A DNA stretch of 64,000 bases from the NCBI GenBank assembly GCA_023150935.1, contig JAKLJW010000020.1, forward strand, positions 1 to 64,000, read 5' to 3'. A program made the translations under genes and the position numbers. The notes below the pieces were generated by a model, which worked only from the letters and a program-made list of their open reading frames with translations, had not been told where the DNA came from and did no database searches. This DNA is from Candidatus Binatia bacterium (GTDB taxonomy: Bacteria; Desulfobacterota; Binatia; HRBIN30). This document shows positions 32,199 to 41,969 of this stretch, piece by piece; positions within the stretch are counted from its first letter, which is position 1, and every line of letters begins with the position of its first letter.

Positions 32199-32810
32199 AT
32201 GGCACACAGACAGATCCTTGTAACGGTCGGCCTGGCGCTTGTGGGCATGATCGGGCTGGCCACGCCGCAGGCGGCTCTGGCGCAGGCGGCGTACCCGAGC
32301 AAAGCGCGGGCGTACAACCTCGAGTTTGCACGCGCTATGGACGAGTGCGTTGGGCCGATCGTCACCGTCCTGAACCCGGGCAGTATCGGCGGCTGCATCC
32401 AGGCCAACTCGGTTACGGATTCGGCAATCGGGATGTCGAAGGCCCGGCTGAAAGCCTATTCGAGTAAGAAGGGCGTGAAGATGCTCTTCACGGCGAAGGG
32501 AATTACACCTGTCAGTTCGAAGGTTGCATTACAGATCACGTTGCGGACCAGCAATACCCTGGGTACGCCGCCGGGCAGCAAGACGTACGAAGATACGACC
32601 ATCGTTTGCGGTACGACACCCGGTGCATGTGGCCGGTACTTTCCGGCCTCCTCGACCGGTGACATCAGAGTGAAGCAGAACTTAGACCAGTGCTTGATTT
32701 CGAATAGCCTCCCGGCAAGCCTGGCCACCGGTAACGTGCAGTTCTTGGAGACGGTGTTGATTAACTGCGACACCGGTGCGGTCCTGGGAGTGCCCGGGAT
32801 CGTCAAGTGA
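32199..32810 (+). CDS. Secreted protein of unknown function
   Basis: 203 aa. It has a signal peptide of about 28 residues ending AALAQA; the mature part has few charges, many Thr/Ser and six cysteines (ECVG, GGCIQ, VCGTTPGACG, DQCL, NCD). I do not recognise the family. The sequence looks like a beta-rich extracellular domain. It is followed by a clear hairpin terminator. Confidence 0.75.
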   Translation: MAHRQILVTVGLALVGMIGLATPQAALAQAAYPSKARAYNLEFARAMDECVGPIVTVLNPGSIGGCIQANSVTDSAIGMSKARLKAYSSKKGVKMLFTAKGITPVSSKVALQITLRTSNTLGTPPGSKTYEDTTIVCGTTPGACGRYFPASSTGDIRVKQNLDQCLISNSLPASLATGNVQFLETVLINCDTGAVLGVPGIVK

Positions 32811-32858
32811 TCCGTACGGGACCTGCCCCCCGCCGGTCTCGTGGGTGGAACCTGAACG

Positions 32859-32889
32859 CAGTCTGCCGGTGTGGCGCGCCGGCAGACTG
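32859..32889. terminator. Bidirectional hairpin between convergent genes
   Basis: CAGTCTGCCGG (32859-32869) pairs perfectly with CCGGCAGACTG (32879-32889), loop of nine. It is placed between the ends of the secreted protein gene and the convergent membrane-protein gene. TGTCCTTT follows on the plus strand. Confidence 0.65.
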
Positions 32890-32943
32890 TGTCCTTTGGT
32901 CGCCTGCAAACCCGGGATCGCGGGCTGAGTGACGCGCCGGGAT

Positions 32944-34947
32944 TCACCTGGCGTCCTCTCTGCGCCCCTCTGGCTTAAACGAGTACACGACCACCGTCCT
33001 GTTCCAGAGGCTGCTGCTGCCGGGCTCCGTGCGCGTATCGAGCGTCGGGGTTAGCACGGTCACGGCGTGGCTGCCGATGCGGATGGCCGTGAAGCCGGGG
33101 ACCCGGGGCGGGGGCGCGCGGCTTTCTCCGATCCAGTACACGGGCATACCGTTCAACGCTCGCAACATCTGCGCGATGCGTTTGCCGTCGTAGCGCGAGA
33201 GCAGGTACCCCGGCAGATCGCGGTCGGCCCAGAGTGCCGGGGCGAATCCCCACGCCGTGAGCGGAGCGTCGAAAAACACGCACGCCCCCGGGGGTAACAT
33301 CGCCCCCACAGCTTCGATGTGATGCAGGCTGCCTCGATAGTAGGGTGTCCACCGGAGCTGCGCGAACGGGCCCGCCTGGGCGGCGACTGCGAAACAGAAG
33401 ACCGCCGCGGCGATCGACCAGTGGAGGCGTTGCGCGGCGGTTTGACACAGGAACACGACCCCGAGACACAATGCGGGCACCACGATTGTAGCCGCACGCC
33501 GCGCCACCCAGATCGGCACCGGTGTGGCGTTGGGGGCCAGCATGAACTGGACGAATGCCAGCGCCGCCAGTGTGCAGAAGACGCAGCCGGCAAGGTTGGA
33601 GCGGCGGACTTGCTTGGCCCAGACGAGCAGCCCGGCGCCTCCCGCGATCAGGGTCGGGACGCCGATATATGCGGCGAGCAGCGAGGTGCCAGTCCATCCG
33701 TGCTGCCACTCGCCCCACAGGGACACAGCCGTTGCGAGCAGGGTCACCGGGAGCATGCTCTGGAGGGCCGAGGAGCCACGGCGAATACGCCACAACAACA
33801 GGGTACCAATGACCGCGACAAGCGCGGCGAGTACGGCGATGCGAGGCCACGGCGCCCCGGAGAAAATGGCGACGGTTTCCGGCAACAGCGACCGCAGAAT
33901 CCCCTCGTAGTGGGTGCGAAAATGGATCAGGTGGGCAGCCGCATGCGTCCAGACCAACGCCGCGCACGCGAAGAGCAACAATCGTTGGGTGCGAAATCCT
34001 TCTCCCTGGACGAGCCCGAGCGCCAGGGCGACAAACAGGAAAGCCGCGTTTTCGGTCCGCACGAGGCCGGCGATTCCGAACGCCAGGCCCGCCAGCGCGG
34101 CATCCGAGCGTCGGTGCGCGGTGGACCAGAACGACAGGCAAGCCAGTCCACCCCAGACAAAGAACTGCGCGGGAATCTCTGGCATGAGGAAACGGGAGTA
34201 CCAACTCTGTATTGCGGACAGGGACAGCAGAACGAGAAAAGCGGCAGCAGCCCAGCCCCCGCTCACGGCGGCTGCGAATTGCACCATCGCCCACACGCTC
34301 AGTCCACCGAACAGCGTGATCGCCCATGGTGTCGCCGCGGAGCCGGCCAGGCCGTGAAACGCAGCGATCCAGACGGTGATGAGGTGGTGAAAGGCCGGGA
34401 GCACTTCGTCGGTGTCCATGCCCCGGAGGATGAGGCTACCTGGCAACCGTAAATAGGGCGGTGCCCCGGGAGTCGTCGTCACGGTCGGAAAGAGCCCACG
34501 CTTCAGGTCCGGGGACAGCAACTGCAGCGTCGGATCGCGCATGACGAGGCTGCCGTGTCGCGAGAGGTGTACGCCGGCCGCAAGATAACCCGCGGAGTCG
34601 GAGCCGAGGAGATGGGTGTCGAGCGGCGGCGACAACCAGAGCCACGAAATCGCCGCTACGCCGAGTCCGGCGAGATCGGTTCGGTTGTACGCCCACGGCG
34701 GCCGACGGCGGCGCCACAGGGCCGCCACGGCAGATATGACTGCCTGGGAGATCAGTAGCGCCGGCAGTGAGTACAGGCCGATCTCCGCCAGCACGAAGCC
34801 GAGATACGAGGTGCAGCACGCGCTGAGCAGCACCTCGCGAAACAGGCGCGAGCCTCTTTCTTGGCCGTCGCCAGCCCCGCGCAGGAGGAAGTGGCCTGGT
34901 GCATACAGGAGCAGGTACGCCGCGACGGGGATAAGCAGCGGTGACAT
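32944..34947 (-). CDS. Polytopic membrane protein, glycosyltransferase-39-like
   Basis: 667 aa from the ATG at 34947, with about 12 or more membrane helices and a C-terminal soluble part. The first outer loop has SPPLDTHLLGSDSAGYL with paired acidic residues, and a later loop has WYSRFLMPEIPAQFF. This layout resembles GT-C fold glycosyl or mannosyl transferases that use lipid-linked sugars. No family-specific motif was certain. The adjacent epimerase is compatible with surface sugar work. Confidence 0.6.
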   Translation of the reverse strand: MSPLLIPVAAYLLLYAPGHFLLRGAGDGQERGSRLFREVLLSACCTSYLGFVLAEIGLYSLPALLISQAVISAVAALWRRRRPPWAYNRTDLAGLGVAAISWLWLSPPLDTHLLGSDSAGYLAAGVHLSRHGSLVMRDPTLQLLSPDLKRGLFPTVTTTPGAPPYLRLPGSLILRGMDTDEVLPAFHHLITVWIAAFHGLAGSAATPWAITLFGGLSVWAMVQFAAAVSGGWAAAAFLVLLSLSAIQSWYSRFLMPEIPAQFFVWGGLACLSFWSTAHRRSDAALAGLAFGIAGLVRTENAAFLFVALALGLVQGEGFRTQRLLLFACAALVWTHAAAHLIHFRTHYEGILRSLLPETVAIFSGAPWPRIAVLAALVAVIGTLLLWRIRRGSSALQSMLPVTLLATAVSLWGEWQHGWTGTSLLAAYIGVPTLIAGGAGLLVWAKQVRRSNLAGCVFCTLAALAFVQFMLAPNATPVPIWVARRAATIVVPALCLGVVFLCQTAAQRLHWSIAAAVFCFAVAAQAGPFAQLRWTPYYRGSLHHIEAVGAMLPPGACVFFDAPLTAWGFAPALWADRDLPGYLLSRYDGKRIAQMLRALNGMPVYWIGESRAPPPRVPGFTAIRIGSHAVTVLTPTLDTRTEPGSSSLWNRTVVVYSFKPEGRREDAR

Positions 34948-34960
34948 CACGGGTGTGCCG

Positions 34961-34990
34961 CTCGTAGCCGACACCGGAACCGGACGTCAA
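34961..34990 (-). promoter_or_regulatory. Predicted promoter of the GT-C-like gene
   Basis: On the minus strand TTGACG (34990-34985), 18 bases, TACGAG (34966-34961), 13 bases before the ATG at 34947. This supports the ATG rather than the earlier GTG start. Confidence 0.4.
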
Positions 34991-35086
34991 CCCGCCGCTG
35001 ACGTGAGCCGCACGTGGGGGGGCGCGCACCGGCAGAGCGTTGCGGCAAGTCTGCGGCCAGTGGGCGGTTCGGTGCCGCGCCGACGG

Positions 35087-35518
35087 TCAGCGGGTACGAA
35101 AGGGGTCGACGACCCGGACGGTACCGTAAAGCCGCCCCTGGGCGAAGTCCTCGCTCAGGATCTCGCGCAGACCGTGGTGCTCCGCGTAGGCCCACAGATG
35201 CGCATCGAACCAGGAGAGCTGGTAGGCCGCCGCGCCGCGGAGCGCGGTTCGCAACATGGATTCGTTCGGGTAGAGGACCTCGAACTGGCTCAGGAGATCT
35301 TCTGCCTCGTGCCGGGCCTCGTCAGGCGTGAGCAGCGGATTGCCGTCGAGCAACGGACGAGTCACGACGGCAACGAACTCGACGATGGCTTGATGGGGAA
35401 GACGGAGCGAGTCGTCGGCGATCCCGCGCCGCAGCAACTCGGTTGCGATTCGCTGCTTGTCCGGGAACCGCGGGTCGAACCGATAGACCAGGACGTTGGT
35501 ATCAACCAGCGCTGCCAC
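35087..35518 (-). CDS. PIN-domain toxin (VapC-like)
   Basis: 143 aa from the GTG at 35518. It opens VAALVDTNVLVYRFD with the first catalytic Asp, followed by HQAIVEFVAV with a Glu, then SWFDAHLWAYAEHHG and ILSEDFAQGR with the last acidic residues. All PIN ligands appear present. It overlaps the end of the AbrB-type antitoxin gene by 17 bases. Confidence 0.86.
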   Translation of the reverse strand: MAALVDTNVLVYRFDPRFPDKQRIATELLRRGIADDSLRLPHQAIVEFVAVVTRPLLDGNPLLTPDEARHEAEDLLSQFEVLYPNESMLRTALRGAAAYQLSWFDAHLWAYAEHHGLREILSEDFAQGRLYGTVRVVDPFRTR

Positions 35519-35831
35519 GGTCGTACAAATCGTCCCGCCGCCAGCCTCGGTCCCGTGTCCGCGCCGTCTTGCCCCTGGCTTTCTGCTGGCGAGCCTTCTG
35601 CCGCTTGCTGGCCAGATCGAAGAGCTCCAGCCGCGCGGCGATGATGTCCCTGGCAAGCGGGCTCCGGGGGTGCGGCGTTGCCTTGCAGACGCGCACCGCG
35701 CTGCCGGCGGGAATCCATTCGATGTCGTCTCCGGGCCGAATACCGTATTCCGCCGCGATGGCTTTCGGGACGGTGACCTGCAACTTGCTGGTTACCTTTG
35801 CCACCCGTCCTTGATACGGCAAGGACGACAT
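35502..35831 (-). CDS. AbrB/MazE-type antitoxin
   Basis: 109 aa from the ATG at 35831. The SpoVT-AbrB swapped-hairpin fold is visible in VTSKLQVTVPKAIAAEYGIRPGDDIEWIPAG. The C-terminal half is highly basic and probably the toxin-binding, disordered tail. It pairs with the overlapping PIN gene. Confidence 0.85.
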   Translation of the reverse strand: MSSLPYQGRVAKVTSKLQVTVPKAIAAEYGIRPGDDIEWIPAGSAVRVCKATPHPRSPLARDIIAARLELFDLASKRQKARQQKARGKTARTRDRGWRRDDLYDRGSAG

Positions 35832-35930
35832 CCTTGTCAACGTCGCGACGCAACTCACGGTTGTTTCCGTGATTCCGATCAGTCCTTTTCGTTGCTATAC
35901 GCGCTCGAATCGGCGAATGGAGAACTGGCC

Positions 35931-36626
35931 ATGCCGCGCGCGCTGCGACAGTTGGCAGAGAACCTGTGGGTCGCCGAACGGCCACAGACGTTCTACGGAC
36001 TGCCTGTGGGTACGCGTATGACCGTGATGCGGCTGCACGGCGAGCGCTTGCTGCTGCACTCGCCGGTGGCGCTCGACGCCGAGCTGCGCCGTCAGCTCGA
36101 TGCGCTGGGCCGGGTCTCCTACGCGGTGGCGCCCAACCGCGTCCATCACCTGTACGCCGGCAGGGTCGCCGAGCACTATCCCGGTGCGCGTCTGTGGGTG
36201 GCGCCCGGGCTCGACCGCAAGCGTCCCGACCTCGTCTTCGAGGGGGTGCTCGGCGACGTCGCGCCCGAGGAGTGGCATGACGAGATCGAGCAGGTGTTCT
36301 TCCGAGGCCGACCGTACGAAAACGAGGTGACGTTCTTCCACCGCGCCAGCCGCACGCTCATCCTGTGTGACCTGGCTTTCAACTTCGGCCCCCGTGCCGC
36401 TTTCACCACACGCCTGCTGATGAAGCTCCTGCGCAGCTACGGGCACCTCGGTCCGTCGAAGCTCGACCCGTTGCTGATACGGGATCGCGCCGCCGCGCGC
36501 GCAAGCCTGCAACGCATTCTCGCCTGGGACTTCGATCGCATCGTTGTCGCGCACGGCGAGGTTCTGGAAGGCGGCGGCCACGCAACCCTGCGACAGGGGT
36601 ATGAGTGGCTATTGTCCGAACCGTGA
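35931..36626 (+). CDS. DUF4336-type metallo-beta-lactamase-fold protein
   Basis: 231 aa, ATG at 35931 with GGAGAA eight bases upstream. It contains NLWVAERPQTFYGLPVGTRMTV, YAVAPNRVHHLYAG and LILCDLAFNFGP, then DRIVVAHGEVLEGGG. These match the DUF4336 family, a degenerate MBL fold with some metal ligands. Activity is unknown. Confidence 0.8.
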   Translation: MPRALRQLAENLWVAERPQTFYGLPVGTRMTVMRLHGERLLLHSPVALDAELRRQLDALGRVSYAVAPNRVHHLYAGRVAEHYPGARLWVAPGLDRKRPDLVFEGVLGDVAPEEWHDEIEQVFFRGRPYENEVTFFHRASRTLILCDLAFNFGPRAAFTTRLLMKLLRSYGHLGPSKLDPLLIRDRAAARASLQRILAWDFDRIVVAHGEVLEGGGHATLRQGYEWLLSEP

Positions 36627-36678
36627 CCGGACCGGCGATTTCCCCGCAACCTTTCCGCTTCTCGGTGCTGTTGGGGGA

Positions 36679-37713
36679 CTACGCCGCGTTGCGCAGGAAA
36701 GCGATGGCACGACGCATGCCGTCCTCGACCCCAAGGCGCGGTGTCCAGCCGAGTTCACGACGAATCTTCGCCGTCGACAGGTGAAACTGCTGCCCGAAGG
36801 CCTTGACGTCGGCGGTGGTCAACGGCGGCGCCCCGCGCAGGTGAGCGAGCCGCCACACCAGCTCGCCCGCCACGGCGACGGCGTACGCCGCGGCGTAGGG
36901 GACGTGCCGCCGGGGTGGCCGGACGCCGATCGCGGCGGCGATCTTTGCGCACACCTCCTCCAGCGTCGGCCCGTCGCTGTCGTCGTGCACGATGTATGCC
37001 CGATCTCGCGCCGCGGGGTGCGTACCGGCGAGCACGCAGGCGTCGACCATGTTGTCGATGTAGACCCAAGGTAACTTCGCGCCGCGAAACCAGAAGAACA
37101 TCGCGCCCCGGCGAATGGCATCGGCCAGCGACGGAAAGAACGCGCGGTCGCCCGGTCCGTAGATCCAGCCCGGGTAGACGATCGTGAGCGGGAGGCCGCT
37201 TTCGCTCGCAAACGATCGCAACCATCGTTCGGCGGCGATCTTGGTGTCCGCGTACGGTTCGCCCCACTCGCGCAAAGGGCTCGACTCGTCAAGCGGGCGC
37301 TGACCGTCCGGAAGTCCGAAGACGTCGCTGGTGCTGACGAGCACGAAACGGGCGACGGCGGCTTCGCGGGCCAGCCTGGCCACCACCTGAGTGCCGCCGA
37401 CGTTGACGGTGTAGAAGCGCTCCCAGGGTGCCCACGCATGCACCAGAGCGGCGGCGTGAAACACGCGCGTCGCTCCGGGGAACGCCGCCGCAATCGATGT
37501 CGGGTCGGTAACGCTGCCGGGGAAGACTGCGAGTTGCGAATGCGTGGTGCCGAGCGCCTCGAGGGTGCGGCGCTGCGGGTCGTCGGGCAGTACGATGGCG
37601 CGCACGGCGTCCCCGTCGGCGAGCAGGCGCCGCACCAGGGCGAAGCCAAGGAACCCGGCCGCTCCGGTGACCACGGACGTCGCTCGCGCAGGCGCTGGCG
37701 TAGCGGTTGGCAC
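36679..37713 (-). CDS. NAD-dependent epimerase/dehydratase
   Basis: 344 aa, GTG start. An extended SDR with nucleotide-binding GAAGFLG at 17-23, HAAALVHAW, catalytic SxxxxxYADTK with Ser in STSDVFG, and VYPGWIYGPGD. The C-terminus (RRELGWTPRLGVEDGMRRAI) is typical of sugar or 3-beta-hydroxysteroid-type epimerases. The substrate is not determined. Confidence 0.88.
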   Translation of the reverse strand: MPTATPAPARATSVVTGAAGFLGFALVRRLLADGDAVRAIVLPDDPQRRTLEALGTTHSQLAVFPGSVTDPTSIAAAFPGATRVFHAAALVHAWAPWERFYTVNVGGTQVVARLAREAAVARFVLVSTSDVFGLPDGQRPLDESSPLREWGEPYADTKIAAERWLRSFASESGLPLTIVYPGWIYGPGDRAFFPSLADAIRRGAMFFWFRGAKLPWVYIDNMVDACVLAGTHPAARDRAYIVHDDSDGPTLEEVCAKIAAAIGVRPPRRHVPYAAAYAVAVAGELVWRLAHLRGAPPLTTADVKAFGQQFHLSTAKIRRELGWTPRLGVEDGMRRAIAFLRNAA

Positions 37714-37746
37714 CCGTGGCCTCTCGGCGGTCGGTTGCGCCGGCGA

Positions 37747-38049
37747 TCAGTTAAGCACGGTGAGGAAGACGCGCAGCAGTTCGTGGCGGGCGTGTTCGGG
37801 CACGTCCTCGTCGGATAGCCGGGTCAGGTCGCTGCGGTACCAGTTGCAATCGCGCACGTAGTAGTGGCTGAAACCCCGGTCGAAGGAGATCGTTGCGCTC
37901 AGGGCATAGTCGCCGATGCGGGTGGCGACGACGCTGTTGTCGTCGGCGAGGAAGAAGCGACGGTCGTGCATGGCACGGAAAACGTTGACTCGCAGCCCGG
38001 CGTACCGGCGCAGACACGACCACCGGGGCTCGACCGAGGGGCGACTCAT
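37747..38049 (-). CDS. Small protein of unknown function
   Basis: 100 aa, compact, with aromatic-rich core (FSHYYVRDCNWYRSD) and RRFFLADDNSVVATRIGDYALSATISF. It looks folded and cytosolic. Not recognised; between the epimerase and tldD on the opposite strand to tldD. Confidence 0.55.
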   Translation of the reverse strand: MSRPSVEPRWSCLRRYAGLRVNVFRAMHDRRFFLADDNSVVATRIGDYALSATISFDRGFSHYYVRDCNWYRSDLTRLSDEDVPEHARHELLRVFLTVLN

Positions 38050-38150
38050 TGCGTACGACTCTTGCGTGGGACTGTCACGCAGCTAGCTCCACCCAGATCC
38101 GTATGCTACCCGGAATCCATTCGCGAAGGCAAGATACAAGGACGACAGGT

Positions 38151-39608
38151 ATGAGCGATTTTGATTTCGCGCCGCGCGAACCGGCGCGTTTCTTTCTCGA
38201 ACGATTCGGGCTGAGCGAGAATTTGCTCGCCGATACGGTCGGGGCGGCGATCGCCCGGCGCGCCGATTACGCGGATCTGTACTTCGAGTTCCGGACGGTG
38301 CGCACGCTGGGCCTCGAGGACGGTCTGGTGAAAACCGCCGGCGCGCATATCGCGCAGGGGGTGGGGGTGCGTGTCGTCGCGGGCGACAAGACCGGCTACG
38401 CGTACTCCGACGAGGTAACGGTCGAGAGCTTGCGACTCGCTACGCGCACTGCCGGGGCGATTGCGGACGAAAGCGGCGAGACCGGCGTCGCGGCGGTGAG
38501 CGCAGCGCGGCCGGCTCACGACCTGTACGCGCTGGCGCACCCGCCGGTCGAGACCCCGCTGACCGACGGAATCGATCTGCTGAGCCGGATCGACGTTGCA
38601 GCGCGCCGCCAGGATTCGCGTATCAAGAACGTCATCGCCGGGCTCGGCATAGAGCAAAAGATCGTGTTGATCGTGAACTCCGCCGGTGTTCTGGTCGGCG
38701 ACGTCCAGCCCCTGGTCCGGCTCAACGTGACGTGCATCGCGGAGGACGGGGGCAAGCGACAGCAAGGGACGTTTGGCGGCGGCGGTCGGGTCGCCTACGA
38801 GTTCCTGCTCGCCGAAGAGCGATACCTGCGCTACACGCGCACCGCCGTCGAGCAGGCGCTGCGCAACCTACACGCCGTCGATGCCCCGGCCGGGACGATG
38901 ACCGTGGTGCTCGGCCCCGGCTGGCCCGGGGTTCTGCTGCACGAAGCGATCGGCCACGGCCTCGAAGGTGACTTCAATCGCAAGCAGGTGTCGGCCTTCA
39001 GCAGTCTGCTCGGGCGGCCGGTGGCGTCGCCGCTGTGCACGGTCGTCGACGACGGCACGATCGCCCACCGGCGCGGCTCGCTCAACGTCGACGACGAAGG
39101 CACGCCCACCGGCCGTACGGTTCTGATCGAGAAGGGCATCTTGCGTGGGTACCTGCAGGACCGCCTGAACGCCCGCCTGATGGGCATGCCCCTGACCGGC
39201 AATGGACGCCGCGAGAGCTTCGCGCACATTCCGTTGCCGCGCATGACCAACACGTTCATGCTGGCCGGCGAGACGCCACCCGAGGATATCGTCCGCTCCG
39301 TCGATCGCGGCCTCTACGCCGCGTACTTCGGCGGTGGCCAGGTCGACATCACCAGCGGGAAGTTCGTGTTCTCGGCGAGCGAGGCGTACCTCATCGAAGG
39401 GGGCAAGCTGACGCAACCGGTGAAGGGAGCGACGCTGATCGGCAACGGACCCGACGTGCTCACCCGCATCAGTCTGGTGGGCACCGATCTCCGGCTCGAC
39501 GAGGGCGTCGGCACCTGCGGCAAAGACGGCCAGTCGGTGCCGGTCGGTGTAGGTCTGCCGACGGTGCGCATCGACGGGTTGACCGTCGGCGGCACGCAGG
39601 CCGGGTAA
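38151..39608 (+). CDS. tldD: Metalloprotease TldD
   Basis: 485 aa, ATG at 38151. The zinc-binding motif is HEAIGHGLEGD (near 265), with GRRESFAHIPLPRMTNTFM and the C-terminal GTCGKDGQSVPVGVGLPTVRIDG. TldD forms a 1:1 complex with PmbA/TldE and trims unfolded peptides, for example in modified-peptide maturation. pmbA follows after 12 bases. Confidence 0.97.
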   Translation: MSDFDFAPREPARFFLERFGLSENLLADTVGAAIARRADYADLYFEFRTVRTLGLEDGLVKTAGAHIAQGVGVRVVAGDKTGYAYSDEVTVESLRLATRTAGAIADESGETGVAAVSAARPAHDLYALAHPPVETPLTDGIDLLSRIDVAARRQDSRIKNVIAGLGIEQKIVLIVNSAGVLVGDVQPLVRLNVTCIAEDGGKRQQGTFGGGGRVAYEFLLAEERYLRYTRTAVEQALRNLHAVDAPAGTMTVVLGPGWPGVLLHEAIGHGLEGDFNRKQVSAFSSLLGRPVASPLCTVVDDGTIAHRRGSLNVDDEGTPTGRTVLIEKGILRGYLQDRLNARLMGMPLTGNGRRESFAHIPLPRMTNTFMLAGETPPEDIVRSVDRGLYAAYFGGGQVDITSGKFVFSASEAYLIEGGKLTQPVKGATLIGNGPDVLTRISLVGTDLRLDEGVGTCGKDGQSVPVGVGLPTVRIDGLTVGGTQAG

Positions 39609-39620
39609 CGGGAGAGTGCG

Positions 39621-40973
39621 ATGGCGGAACAACCGTTGAGCGACATCGCGGAGTTGTTGCTGGCCGAGGCGGAACGTGCCGGGGCGACCGCGGCCGACGT
39701 CGTGGTTGCCGAGGCCGAGTCGCTGTCGGTCGGGGTACGGCTCGGCAGCATCGAGAAGCTCAAGCAGGCACGGCAGAAGCATCTCGGGTTGCGGGCTTTT
39801 GTCGGCGAGCGGAGTGCCGTGACCTCGAGCGCCGACTTCTCCCGCGATGCGCTGCTGCGACTGGCGGCGGATACCGTGGCGCTGGCCCGCGTGATTGCCG
39901 CCGATCCCTGTGCGGGGCTGCCCGCGCCGGCCGAGCTGGCGACGACTATCCCCGATCTCGACCTGTACGACCCGGCGGTCGGTCGGCTGACACCGGAACA
40001 GGGTGTGGCGATGGCGACCGAGGCGGAACGGGCGGCGATGGCGGCGGATGCGCGGATCGCGAACTCGGAGGGTGCCGAGTTCGGAGCGTCGACGAGCCGC
40101 GTGGTGTACGGATCGAGCCCGGGCTTCCGCGGCGAGTACCGCGACTCGGGCGTGTCGCTATCCGTGGTGCCGGTGGCTTCCGAGAACGGCTCCATGCAGA
40201 GGGATTACTGGTATTCGTCGCAGCGGCGGGTGGATCGTCTCGAAACGCCGGAACATATCGGGCGCACGGCGGCGGCCCGGGCGCTGCGGCGCCTGAACGC
40301 CCGCAAAGTGGAGACCTGCGAGGTGCCCGTGGTTTTCGACCCGGAGATGGCGGGCGGACTCCTGCGGCAGCTTGCGGCGGCCGTCTCGGGATACGCGTTG
40401 TACAAGGGGACATCGTTCCTGATCGACAAGCTGGGTACTCGCATCGCCCCCGAGCACGTGACGGTGGTGGACGACGGAACCGTCGCCGGCGGGTTGGGGT
40501 CGAAGCCATTCGACGGGGAGGGGCTGCCGACGCGGCGCACGACGGTCGTCGACCGCGGCATTCTCGCCAGCTACCTGTTCGATACTTACTCGGCGCGCAG
40601 GTTGGGGGCACGCAGCACCGGCAACGCGGCCCGTTCGGTCGGCGAGGCGCCCCGGGTTGCCCCGACAAACCTTTTTCTCGTGGCCGGCACGCACACGCCG
40701 GAGGCGATCGTAGCGTCGGTCGAGCGCGGCCTTTACGTGACCGAGTTGATCGGTTTCGGTGTCAATCCGGTCACGGGGGACTACTCCCGCGGGGCGGTCG
40801 GGCTCTGGATCGAGGGCGGCGCGCTGGCGTATCCGGTGGAGGAAATCACGATAGCCGGCAACTTGCTCGACATGTTCGCAAACATCGATGCGGTCGGTAC
40901 CGATCTGGAGATGCGGCACGCGGTGTCGGCGCCGACCATCCGCATTGCCCGCATGACCGTCGCCGGCGGCTAA
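39621..40973 (+). CDS. pmbA: TldD partner protein PmbA/TldE
   Basis: 450 aa. It has the same fold as TldD without the HExxxH motif: AGGLLRQLAAAVSGYALYKGTSFL, VVDDGTVAGGLGSKPFDGEG, NLFLVAGTHTPEAIVASVERGLYVTELIGFGVNPVTGDYSRGA in pieces. It is the non-catalytic half of the protease and an operon partner of tldD. Confidence 0.95.
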   Translation: MAEQPLSDIAELLLAEAERAGATAADVVVAEAESLSVGVRLGSIEKLKQARQKHLGLRAFVGERSAVTSSADFSRDALLRLAADTVALARVIAADPCAGLPAPAELATTIPDLDLYDPAVGRLTPEQGVAMATEAERAAMAADARIANSEGAEFGASTSRVVYGSSPGFRGEYRDSGVSLSVVPVASENGSMQRDYWYSSQRRVDRLETPEHIGRTAAARALRRLNARKVETCEVPVVFDPEMAGGLLRQLAAAVSGYALYKGTSFLIDKLGTRIAPEHVTVVDDGTVAGGLGSKPFDGEGLPTRRTTVVDRGILASYLFDTYSARRLGARSTGNAARSVGEAPRVAPTNLFLVAGTHTPEAIVASVERGLYVTELIGFGVNPVTGDYSRGAVGLWIEGGALAYPVEEITIAGNLLDMFANIDAVGTDLEMRHAVSAPTIRIARMTVAGG

Positions 40974-40977
40974 CGCA

Positions 40978-40998
40978 ATCCCGATTCGTAGTCGGGAT
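40978..40998 (+). terminator. Short hairpin after pmbA
   Basis: ATCCCGA (40978-40984) pairs with TCGGGAT (40992-40998), loop TTCGTAG, five bases after the pmbA stop. No U tract. Confidence 0.35.
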
Positions 40999-41010
40999 GC
41001 GAGTTTCCTG

Positions 41011-41059
41011 CCGAGCCGCGACGGTCTGATGACGGCTCGGCGGGAACCTCGCCCTCCCG
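41011..41059 (+). repeat. 49-base dispersed hairpin repeat, copy 1
   Basis: Matches 43163-43211 at 45 of 49 positions; core GCGACGGTCTGATGACGG flanked by CCGAGC and GCTCGG arms. It lies in the 316-base gene-free gap 40974-41289, which otherwise shows no gene. Confidence 0.65.
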
Positions 41060-41252
41060 TGACCTGACCAGCCCGTTCGCCCCGAGTAGGAGCCCTTCCC
41101 CTGGGCTCCGTATCGAGGGGCGCGCCCCTGCCGAGCCTGTCCCTCGATACGCGCCAGAGCCCTTCGATACGCCGATTGAGAAGACATCGGCTACTCAGGG
41201 CGATCGGGTCATCGAGAAGGCGCTACTTGTATGTTGGGGTTGTGGGGAGCCG

Positions 41253-41290
41253 TTCTTCGCGCCGTGCGCGCACACTCGGAAATCGCAAAT
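41253..41290 (-). repeat. 38-base dispersed repeat, inverted copy
   Basis: On the minus strand ATTTGCGATTTCCGAG to GGCGCGAAGAA; 43099-43136 carries the same element on the plus strand with six differences. Together with the 49-base repeat it brackets the region 41.0-43.2 kb. Confidence 0.55.
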
Positions 41291-41691
41291 CAGGGCTCTC
41301 GGGGCGGGGTGCCGATGGTGCGCGGCAGTGCCTCCAGCAGTCCGACGGCGAGGCCGACGCTGAGCACCAGGTCGGCGAGGCTGAACAGGGCTTGATCGGG
41401 CGGCAGGAGCACGACGACGTCGTAGCCGTCGTTGATCGTCTTGAGCGCCGAAAGAAGGATCGCGGCGTAGATGGCGCCGCGATTGCGGGCCGGGTCGCGG
41501 GCGGCGAAGAGAAAGAGGGCGCCGAGCACGAGCTGGCCGATGGCCAGATTGCGGGCCAGGCTCTCGGTTACCGGCAACACCGCCACGGTCCCGACATACA
41601 CGGTGCGGAAGGCCAGAAGGACCACCGCCCAGGCAAGCGACACGGCGCCGGCAAGTAGCAACAGGGGCGTCACAATGTCGCTTCTGCGCAT
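41290..41691 (-). CDS. Small integral membrane protein
   Basis: 133 aa with four predicted membrane helices (LLLLAGAVSLAWAVVLLAF, LAIGQLVLGALFLFAA, GAIYAAILLSALKTIN, LADLVLSVGLAVGLLEAL). No recognised motif. No operon partner on the same strand within 270 bases. Confidence 0.6.
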   Translation of the reverse strand: MRRSDIVTPLLLLAGAVSLAWAVVLLAFRTVYVGTVAVLPVTESLARNLAIGQLVLGALFLFAARDPARNRGAIYAAILLSALKTINDGYDVVVLLPPDQALFSLADLVLSVGLAVGLLEALPRTIGTPPREP

Positions 41692-41969
41692 ATCGGCGGC
41701 CGGGGATCAAGGCGCGCGGGCTTCGTACCCAGACCGGTCGAAGTCCGTCGCCGGCCGGCGCTGCGAGCGGCGGGAAGTCGGGAGTTCGCCAGCCGGATGC
41801 GACGTGGGCCGGGCCCCCGGGGACCATGGTTGCAAGATCGAGACGATCGCGGACCCTCGTGTGCTGTGCGAGCACGCAGGGGCGTATTCCGCCCGTTTGG
41901 CCGGCGAAGACGAAGCCGCGGACGGGAAATGGAATCGCTCCGGTGGCGGAAGTGGCGGAAGGGCAGGGA